From assembly GCF_008974265.1 (NCBI RefSeq), contig NZ_BKZW01000001.1, positions 4,154,001-4,218,000 on the forward strand: a DNA stretch of 64,000 nucleotides, written 5' to 3'. How positions within the stretch are numbered: position 1 is the stretch's first letter; the number at the start of each line of letters is the position of its first letter. The position numbers and the translations under genes were made by a program. Source of the stretch: Dictyobacter vulcani (GTDB taxonomy: Bacteria; Chloroflexota; Ktedonobacteria; Ktedonobacterales; Ktedonobacteraceae). Below are positions 56,986 to 64,000 of the stretch, one piece after another. The notes below the pieces were generated by a model that searched no databases, was not told where the DNA came from, and saw only the letters and a list, made by a program, of their open reading frames with translations.

Positions 56986-57246
56986 ATTCAGGATTAAAGA
57001 TGCAGACACCAAAGCCAAAGAGGAACATTAAAAACCCCTGTCTAGTGGTCTAGATGTATTGACATATAACACGAAAAAAGGTACATTTTATACAGATAGG
57101 TTTCCGAAGTATACAACGTACATCATCGTCTGGATATCTTATCTTTTTTCTGGCCGTTGATGCACGCGGAATTTCGCATAAATAGTGCAGATAAGGCAAG
57201 GCGCCTATCTTTGCTATTATCTGGGCATATCAAGGAGGAATGCCTT

Positions 57247-57435
57247 ATGAAACTTTTTCGGAAGGCCCCGGTTTTTTATTGTAGTGCGCGAGCTTGTGCT
57301 CGCCAGTCTCGTGATGGCCGTGGCTATGCTAACAAGGATGTGAGCAATGTGCATGCCACCTCTTCTTTTCCCCGTAAATATTTATTCCCAATCAAGGTGT
57401 CACCATTGGTGCGCCCCTACAACCAGCCACATTGA
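57247..57435 (+). CDS. Small possibly secreted peptide, frame damaged
   Basis: AAGGAGG followed by AATGCCTT and ATG at 57247 is one of the best ribosome sites in the window. As sequenced it encodes 62 residues of odd composition. If one T is added to the T6 run near 57272, the product instead begins MKLFRKAPVFFIVVRELVLA followed by SLVMAVAMLT, a typical signal peptide. Further shifts would be needed downstream; one continuing frame ends QGVTIGAPLQPATLNLRAA. The gene is therefore likely real but its sequence here is unreliable. Function unknown. Confidence 0.35.
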   Translation: MKLFRKAPVFYCSARACARQSRDGRGYANKDVSNVHATSSFPRKYLFPIKVSPLVRPYNQPH

Positions 57436-57494
57436 ACCTCAGAGCCGCATAGACATTTATAAAACTCAAGTTTTATCTAGAAGAGGAGATTTTT

Positions 57495-58039
57495 ATGTTT
57501 GCGAACAAGAGGTGCCTCATGCCTGCAGATCGGCAGAAATACATGCAGTTCGTTGCTCGTCGCATTGCGTTACTGACTATGTTCGCGTCTATACCGCCAA
57601 CGGCTCCTCTGGTGGCGGCTCTGGAGCTCCCGTTGGTCACACTATCTGGCTCCATACCACCAATAATTACAATTATGTGAGCGCACGAACTGACCAGGCC
57701 AATACGCCCCTGCAGGCAAGCGTGACCCAGGTACAGGCATGGGAGGAGTTCGACGTGGTTGATGCTGGCAATGGACTCATCGCTTTGAGGTCGCATGCCA
57801 ATAACAACTATGTAAGCGCCCGCAAAGATCAAACTAATTCGCCGCTGGAGGCAGTTGCTACCCAGGTGCAGGCATGGGAAGAATTCGTATGGCTCCCACA
57901 GAGCAATGGGACGGTCGCGTTGCAAGCCGTGGCCAATAACAACTATGTGAGCGCTCGCACTGACCAGGCCAATACACCCCTGGATGCCAACGTGACCCAG
58001 ATCCAGGGCTGGGAGCAATTCACGTGGGGAACGGTCTAG
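57495..58039 (+). CDS. Fascin-like beta-trefoil protein (probable frameshift near N-terminus)
   Basis: The C-terminal 130 residues contain three repeats of about 45 residues, each with NYVSARxDQANTPL and VTQxQAWEEF, the pattern of fascin/actin-crosslinking-type beta-trefoil domains. DNA copies are spaced about 138 bases apart. A Gly/Ser linker (NGSSGGGSGAPVG) precedes them. The ATG at 57495 has AAGAGGAG six bases upstream but opens in a different frame. Joining the frames near 57590 needs one extra base. The residues before the linker (ARRIALLTMFA) are mildly hydrophobic and could be part of a signal. Function: probably a carbohydrate- or surface-binding module, by family only. Confidence 0.55.
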
Positions 58040-58720
58040 AGGAGTAGGTGTATAGCATACTGGTAGTTATATACTTATGAAGAAATAAATGTGCCACATG
58101 AGGTTTGTCGAGCAGCAGATCTATATTGATTTGTATGTTATACTCTGGTTGTTGTGATGTAGATTGTGGATGTCAAGGAGGTACACCTGTGGCGCTTAAC
58201 CCTCGGCAAGATGATGAATATACATCGATGCATGGCTATTCCTATTAACGAACGAGGCTTTCGGCAACTCAATAAGGCTGAGATCCCGTATGTATTGTAC
58301 TGGAAAGAGTAAAAGCATCTTCTATCAGATATTAAAGTTGAACGTGTACTTCCTATTGTCTGTCCGCAAACAAAAAAAATCGGTACTGACGACATTGCAG
58401 TAGTCGATCTTTTTCAGTATTGATAGGTTGAGTGGATTTAGGGCCCTGTAAAACACCGACCTTGCGCTGTTAGTTCACTCTTTTGTACGCAGTAGGGAAG
58501 CATTCCCGTCACATTTTGCCGTTGGGCACCGAATTTCCAGACACTTTGTCACAGTGATCTGCACACTGCTATCATAACAGCATTAGGAATGATCGGTTGC
58601 TGCTCCTATCTCTGGATGTTTACTTTGATGTTTCGTCAGCAGCTGAATCACATTGTCTGTCACCGTTGCAGCTAAGCTGGCATCAATGGAGGTTGCAAGA
58701 TGTGTTGCTACCAAAGTAGC
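58040..58720. other. Mostly non-coding stretch between two secreted-type genes
   Basis: Apart from the possible broken gene at 58189-58423, no supported gene is seen. A minus-strand frame in 58583-58720 follows directly after the stop of the EXORDIUM-like gene and is treated as chance or error-damaged 3' sequence. Confidence 0.35.
58189..58423 (+). pseudogene. Possible broken small gene
   Basis: AAGGAGG at 58175-58181 stands 7 bases before a GTG (58189) that opens VALNPRQDDEYTSMHGYSY and then stops. In the next frame NERGFRQLNKAEIPYVLYWK reads on, and in a third HLLSDIKVERVLPIVCPQTK and IGTDDIAVVDLFQY up to a stop at 58421. All three pieces look protein-like, so either a small gene carries several single-base errors or it is a decayed gene. 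No family recognised. Confidence 0.3.
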
Positions 58721-59313
58721 TTATACACAGAATGCATTTGATGCACACTGGCTGTAGCTGCTGTCGAAGCAGATATCTTCGTTAGCCTGAGTAAAGACAA
58801 AGAAGATGTTTGTCAGACTGGATGACCAGCCATTAGCACTCTTTGCACGGTTAACTTCGTTCTGAATGTCGCTATCCAGCAAAGGACTCTCAGGATAACC
58901 GGCGGTGTCGGTCCAGGTGCCAGCTAAACGGCTGTTGGATGGAATACGGCCGCTGGAATCTTTGTACTGGGTGTTGTTCTTGTAGAGACCAGAACCGCCA
59001 ACATCACCAAAATAACGCTGAATCAGACTGTGGTACGTTGACGATACACTGTGGTTGGGCTCCCAGAAAATAGCGTAGACATTGGTGGTACCACCCTGTA
59101 CCGAGCCTCCATAGTAGCCCATGTTGCTGGCCATTGGCCTGACTGTGGATGCAACTGAGACACCAGAAGATTTTACGATCTGGGGAAAGTAATGGACTTT
59201 TTGCTGTTGCGAAGATACATTGGAACTGGCGGCAAAGGCACTTGTTGTTGCAAGAGTGCAAATGCCAGAAGCAGGAGTGGCAGGAAAAGGGTTGGTGTAA
59301 ACCGTCTTTTCAA
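58721..59313 (-). CDS. Secreted EXORDIUM/phosphate-induced-like protein (one frameshift)
   Basis: About 197 residues. AAGGAGG-CTTATT-TTG at 59313 gives a strong start that encodes the signal peptide MKRRFTPTLFLPLLLLAFAL. Adding one G near 59252 then joins it to LATTSAFA and ASSNVSSQQQKV, with a probable cleavage after AFA. The mature part has GGSVQGGTTNVYAIFWEPNH, RYFGDVGGSGLYKNN, AGYPESPLLDSDIQNEV and FFVFTQANEDICFDSSYSQC. This order resembles the EXORDIUM-like (phosphate-induced protein 1) family of plants and some bacteria, but I cannot confirm it. The last residues before the stop at 58721 may be affected by a further indel. Probably an exported wall-associated protein. Confidence 0.55.
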
Positions 59314-59394
59314 AATAAGCCTCCTTAGTACATCGAGGGGACAGCATATTGCTAGCGAGAGCCTTGCGCCCTTATTGACTCTTTAGCCCTCAGC

Positions 59395-59937
59395 TATTAT
59401 CCATATATTACATTTCCTTTATGTACTTTTAATTAGCTGTTAATTTATTAATTACCTCTTAATAAAAAAGTTTAGTATAAGAATAAACGCTCTTCCGAGC
59501 TACACTTTTAGTGTTGTTTGTGTATTTCTTATGTAAGAATCTTTATTTCTTATGTAAGACTTTGTAAGACAGCATAAGAAGAGAAACGCTGTCAGCAGCT
59601 TTTTTTAGTCTGATTCATTGTTTTGTGCTTTTATGGATCGATAAGACATGCTATAAATGAACTGGATCTGGAAAATGTGAAAGCGCAGAGATACTCTGGA
59701 CACATTGGATGTTGAGTGGAATGCTTTTGTGCGTACGCGTTAATATGAAGATCAATTTACCCTGGTATGATGCCGTGATGACATTGAGAGATTGTGTTTT
59801 TTGGCTGTGATTGTGGTGTGATTATTACAGGTTATGCTTCTGATGCTATCGAAGAGGTGAAGCATGGCTTTAACAACGATTCTCTCCTCAAAGCCATGCT
59901 TGCTTCGTAGAGCCAGAACTGGAAAGGAAGCAAGAGT
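59395..59937. other. Divergent promoter region with 21-bp-spaced direct repeats
   Basis: No gene. The distinguishing feature is ATTTCTTATGTAAGA at 59524-59538, repeated exactly at 59545-59559, with a partial third TTTGTAAGA at 59561-59569. The period is 21 bp, two helical turns. The region separates the secreted-protein gene (leftward) and nifJ (rightward). Confidence 0.5.
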
Positions 59938-62900
59938 ATGGAACGTCAATGGATCATGATTGATGGCAATGAGGCGGTCGCAAAGGTTGCCCATGCCTTA
60001 AGTGAAGTCATTGCTATTTATCCGATCACTCCATCAACGCCGATGGGTGAGTTTGCCGATACCTGGTCGGCGAGTGGGCAGCCAAATCTCTGGGGAACTA
60101 TCCCGCTGGTTGTGGAGATGCAGTCAGAGGGCGGTGCAGCGGGAACACTGCATGGCACACTCCAGACGGGCGCGCTGGCGACCACATTTACTGCCTCTCA
60201 GGGCCTGTTGCTGATGATCCCGAATATGTATAAGATTGCTGGTGAATTGACTCCTGTCGTTTTTCACGTGGCAGCTCGTTCTCTGGCGGCACAGGGCCTC
60301 TCTATCTTTGGCGATCACTCGGATGTGATGGCTGTGCGCTCGACCGGCTTTGCACTCCTTGCTTCCAATTCTGTACAGGAGGCGCAGGATCTGGCTCTGA
60401 TTGCTCATGCCTCTACACTGCAAGCGCGCATTCCTTTTCTGCATTTCTTTGATGGCTTTCGCACCTCGCATGAGATCGATAAAATCGAACCATTGACGCA
60501 TGAAGATATACGGGCCCTCATAGATGATTCGCTGGTACAGGCCCACCGCCAGCGAGCCCTTTCACCAGAGCATCCCTGTATTCGTGGCACTGCACAGAAT
60601 CCAGATACATACTTCCAGGCACGTGAGAGCGTCAATAGCTTCTATCAGGTATGCCCGGCGATTGTGCAGCAGGCAATGGATACCTTTGCGGCTCAGACTG
60701 GTCGCCCATATCATCTATTTGACTATGCCGGGGCCGCGGATGCAGAGCGCGTTATTGTGATGATGGGATCGGGGGCCGAAACAGCGCAGGCAACAGTAGA
60801 TTATTTGAGTGCCCAGGGTGAGAAGGTTGGTGTCCTCAATGTACACCTGTTCAGACCATTCTCAGTTCACCATTTTCTGCAAGCGTTGCCAGCCACGGTC
60901 AAGACCATCGCTGTCCTGGACCGCACGAAAGAACCGGGGAGCGCAGGCGAGCCGCTATATCTTGATATCGTAGCAGCTTTGCAGGAAGATTGGGGAAGAG
61001 CAAGCCTGCCTCGTGTTATTGGTGGGCGTTATGGACTCTCGTCCAAGGAGTTCACGCCTGCGATGGTCAAGGGCATCTATGATGAAATGCTGCGTGAGGA
61101 GCCCCGGAAGCATTTTATCATTGGCATTCATGATGATGTTACCTCGACGAGCCTGGACTATGATCCTGCCTTTGTGCTTGCAGAGACAGGCCTGGTGCAG
61201 TGTCTCTTCTGGGGACTGGGTTCTGATGGTACTGTGGGTGCGAATAAGAACTCGATCAAAATCATTGGCGAGGAGACGCCCAACTTTGCTCAGGGCTACT
61301 TTGTCTATGATTCAAAGAAGTCAGGCTCAGTTACTATCTCACATCTGCGTTTTGGCTCACATCCGTTCTCGGCTCCTTATCTGATTGGTGCAGGGCAAGC
61401 GGACTTTGTTGCCTGCCATCAGTTTGCTTTTTCTTGAGCGCTTTGATGTCTTGAAATATAGCAAGCCAGGTGGCGTTTTCCTGCTTGATAGTATGTACGA
61501 TGTTGGGGAGGTGTGGAACTTCCTGCCACAAGAGGTGCAGCACGCCTTACGCGACAAGCATATTCGCTTCTATGTGATAGATGCGCACAAGGTTGCCGCC
61601 AGTGTGGGAATGGGTGGACGCATCAATACTATTATGCAAACCTGCTTCTTTGCGATCAGTGGCATTTTATCGCGAGAGCAGTCGATAGAACAGATCAAGC
61701 GCAGCATTCAGAAGACCTATGGCAAGCGCGGAGAAGCTGTGGTGCAAAAAAACTACCAGGCTGTAGACGAGACGCTGGCCCATCTGCACGAAGTACTTAT
61801 TCCTGATGAAGAGGGGGTTCAGTCAGTAGCTCTGATAGGAACCGCGGTGGCGGGAGTGCAAGCGCAACGCAAGCCGGCTGTGGTTCTGCCCATGTTCACC
61901 AGGCGGCCACCAGTACCAGCCGAAGCTCCTGATTTTGTGCGCAGCGTACTTGGACCGATGATTGCAGGTGAGGGGGATAGCCTGCCTGTGAGTGCACTTC
62001 CCTGTGATGGGACCTATCCTGTTGGGACTGCCTGTTGGGAGAAGCGCAACATCGCGTTAGAGATTCCTGCCTGGGATCCTGATCTGTGTATCCAATGTGG
62101 CAAATGCGTGATGGTCTGTCCCCATGCTGTGATCCGCATGAAAGTGTATGATCCCCAACTTCTCGCAGATGCGCCCGAGACATTTCAATCCGCAGAGGCT
62201 CGCTTTAAAGAGTTTCCGACCATGAAATATACGTTACAGGTGGCGCCTGAAGATTGCACGGGGTGTGGTTTGTGCGTCGAGGCCTGTCCGGTGAAAGATA
62301 AGAGTCAGGTGGGGCATAAGGCGATCAATATGGTCGCGCAACCTCCACTGCGTGAGCGTGAAAAAGCCAACTGGGCATACTTCCTCAAACTTCCAGAGGT
62401 GGATGCCACCGATTTGAATGTCGCTGCGATCAAGAATTCACAACTATTGCAGCCGCTCTTCGAGTTTTCTGGTGCCTGCTCAGGATGTGGTGAGACGCCC
62501 TATATCAAGCTTGTCACTCAGCTCTTTGGTGACCATATGATAGTTGCTAACGCCACGGGTTGCTCCTCGATCTATGGTGGCAATCTACCGACAACGCCAT
62601 GGACGGCCAATAGCGAGGGCCATGGTCCTGCCTGGTCGAACTCGCTCTTTGAAGATAATGCGGAGTTTGGGCTGGGATGCGTCTGGCACTGGATAAACAG
62701 AGAGAATATGCCGCTGAACTTTTGCTTCAGCATGAAGAGCGTGTCGGTAAGGAACTGGTGCAGGATCTGCTGCACGCTGACCAGTCAAATCAGATGGGTA
62801 TTCATGCGCAGCGCGAACGGCTGGCCATCCTCAGACAACGTTTGCAGCAAAATGGATCGGCTCCAGCAGCGAATGCGCAGGGTATACAGCAATTGCTGAG

Positions 62901-63566
62901 TCTGGCGGATAGCTTGATCCGCAAAAGTGTCTGGATCATTGGTGGTGATGGCTGGGCATATGACATTGGCTATGGTGGTCTGGATCATATCCTGGCATCC
63001 GGGCGCAACGTGAACATCCTGGTTCTGGATACCGAAGTCTATTCCAATACTGGTGGTCAGGCATCAAAGTCAACGCCCAGAGGCGCTCTGGCCAAATTCG
63101 CGGCCCAGGGTAAGGCAACCCGAAGAAAGATCTGGGTATGCTCGCTATGGCCTATGGACACGTGTATGTGGCACGGATTGCTATGGGGGCCAATGATCAG
63201 CAGACGCTGCGAGCCATCCTGGAAGCCGAAGCATACGACGGTCCATCACTGATTATCGCTTATAGTCATTGTATCGCGCATGGTATCGATATGCGCAAAG
63301 GCCTGGAGCAACAAAAACTTGCAGTGCAGACCGGCTACTGGCCACTCTATCGCTACAATCCAGCCTTGCTTGCTGAAGGGAAGAATCCGCTCCTGATGGA
63401 CTCGAAAGAGCCGACGCTGCCGCTTGAGCGCTACATCTATAATGAGGCGCGTTATCGGATGCTGCTCCAGAGCAACGAGGAACGGGCTGGACAACTGTTA
63501 CAGCTAGCACAAAAAGATGTGCAAGAAAGTTGGAGCCGCTATCGACAGATGGAAACAGAGTCGTAG
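59938..63566 (+). CDS. nifJ: Pyruvate:ferredoxin (flavodoxin) oxidoreductase (three frameshifts)
   Basis: Oxidatively decarboxylates pyruvate to acetyl-CoA, passing electrons to ferredoxin or flavodoxin. The single-chain product is about 1,209 residues. Domain I starts DGNEAVAKVAHALSEVIAIY followed by PITPSTPMGE. Two 4Fe-4S motifs, CIQCGKCVMVCP and CTGCGLCVEACP, precede the TPP domain with CSGCGETPY, ATGCSSIYGGNLP and GGDGWAYDIG. Indels: T5 at 61428-61432 has one T too many (repair HQFAFLERFDVLKYSK), GGG at 62674-62676 and AGAAAG near 63124 each lack one base. Restored order matches the family throughout. GGAAAGGAAG precedes the ATG. It is followed 30 bases on by a dihydroorotate-dehydrogenase-like gene, probably in one operon. 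Confidence 0.92.
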
Positions 63567-63596
63567 GATTTTCGTATCGAGAAGAGAGGAACGGAT

Positions 63597-64000
63597 ATGA
63601 CACAGCCTGATTTGCACACAACGTATCTGGGTCTGAGCCTGAAAAATCCCCTGGTTGCTTCGGCATCGCCATTGTCAAAGCATGTTGATATCGCAAAGCG
63701 ACTGGAAGATGCTGGTGCGGCCGCCATTGTGATGTATTCATTATTTGAAGAACAAATCACCCATGAGAGCTATGAGTTGGATCATTACCTTAGCCATGGC
63801 ACCAATACTTATGCCGAAGCTCTGAGCTATTTTCCTGATCTCACTCATTATAACAAAGGACCAGATGCCTACCTGGAGCATCTGGCACGGGTGAAAGCGG
63901 CAGTGGATATACCGGTGATCGGGAGCCTGAATGGCATATCCACGGGCGGCTGGCTTGAGTATGCACGCAAGATTGAGCAGGCTGGCGCGGATGCCCTGGA
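63597..64000 (+). CDS. Dihydroorotate dehydrogenase-like protein (cut by window end)
   Basis: The first 134 residues of a flavin TIM-barrel protein of the DHODH-like family. MTQPDLHTTYLGLSLKNPLV and ASASPLSKHVDIAKRLEDAG are typical of the PyrD-like subgroup linked to PFOR. ITHESYELDHYLSHGTNTYA differs from true PyrD, so pyrimidine synthesis is not assured. IPVIGSLNGISTGGW is the central strand. GAGAGGA is 6 bases before the ATG. The gene probably shares a transcript with nifJ and may accept electrons in the same pathway. Confidence 0.85.
   Translation, partial: MTQPDLHTTYLGLSLKNPLVASASPLSKHVDIAKRLEDAGAAAIVMYSLFEEQITHESYELDHYLSHGTNTYAEALSYFPDLTHYNKGPDAYLEHLARVKAAVDIPVIGSLNGISTGGWLEYARKIEQAGADAL

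Noticed and set aside
57157..57246. Extension of the small ORF upstream of 57247
   Set aside because: AAGGAGG marks the ATG at 57247; upstream sequence has no start signal.
58583..58720. In-frame continuation after the stop of the EXORDIUM-like gene
   Set aside because: It reads ATLVATHLATSIDASLAATV and so on but lies beyond a TAA and does not match the family end; chance or local indel damage.
1..64000. CRISPR array, IS element, prophage or tRNA gene
   Set aside because: No regularly spaced direct repeats, transposase, integrase or cloverleaf was found by reading; only inverted repeats and the two 15-bp direct repeats near 59.5 kb.

Overview
The window reads as a high-coding-density bacterial chromosome of mixed GC. 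The gene content suggests a filamentous, multicellular-type Chloroflexota bacterium of the Ktedonobacteria kind. This is inferred from the combination of multi-FHA ABC transporter fusions, a WD40 Ser/Thr kinase, a NACHT-HEAT protein, a TIR-anti-sigma-like fusion, a Ddn/F420-type nitroreductase homologue, RpoN, and WXG100/EccC genes. No taxonomic marker was searched. No IS element, prophage, CRISPR array or tRNA was found.

Layout. 1-13.2 kb is housekeeping: gmk (cut by the window edge), rqcH, rpoN, rnc, the RNase P RNA rnpB, glycerate kinase, a CtaG-like protein, aat, and a minus-strand run of flippase, small membrane protein and GH3 hexosaminidase. 13.4-20.8 kb holds a membrane-anchored NACHT-HEAT protein and a Ser/Thr kinase with WD40 repeats, separated by a long perfect hairpin. 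20.9-25.8 kb has a stress-type FMN protein, NDH-2, a PLP dehydratase, and an MFS efflux gene preceded by a leader peptide and terminator that look like an antibiotic-type attenuator. 25.9-36.4 kb is acyl-CoA and aromatic metabolism: an FlK-like thioesterase, a 2-oxo acid dehydrogenase E1/E2 operon, an EthD-like gene, a TetR regulator, and paaABCD-thiolase-paaG for phenylacetyl-CoA epoxidation and ring cleavage. A TACC-N4-GGTA operator sits at both the EthD-like and paaA promoters. 36.5-40.6 kb is a MarR-ABC-ABC operon.

42.5-55.9 kb is the most unusual part. It contains a triple-FHA ABC transporter, a divergent TIR-TM-anti-sigma-like protein, a vWA/PP2C/kinase triad, a WXG100 protein, a YukD/EsaB-like ubiquitin-fold protein and an EccC/EssC-type triple-ATPase motor. 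Together they look like a minimal type VII secretion locus with a phospho-signalling module attached. 56-59.4 kb carries an ankyrin protein and small secreted-type proteins (a fascin-like beta-trefoil and an EXORDIUM-like protein). 59.9-64 kb is nifJ (PFOR) followed by a dihydroorotate-dehydrogenase-like gene cut by the window end.

Quality warning. More than twenty genes are interrupted by single-base frameshifts. Nearly all are one missing base in a short homopolymer, and reading resumes perfectly in the next frame. These look like assembly or sequencing indels rather than pseudogenes, so broken genes are given as one CDS over their full span with the break noted.
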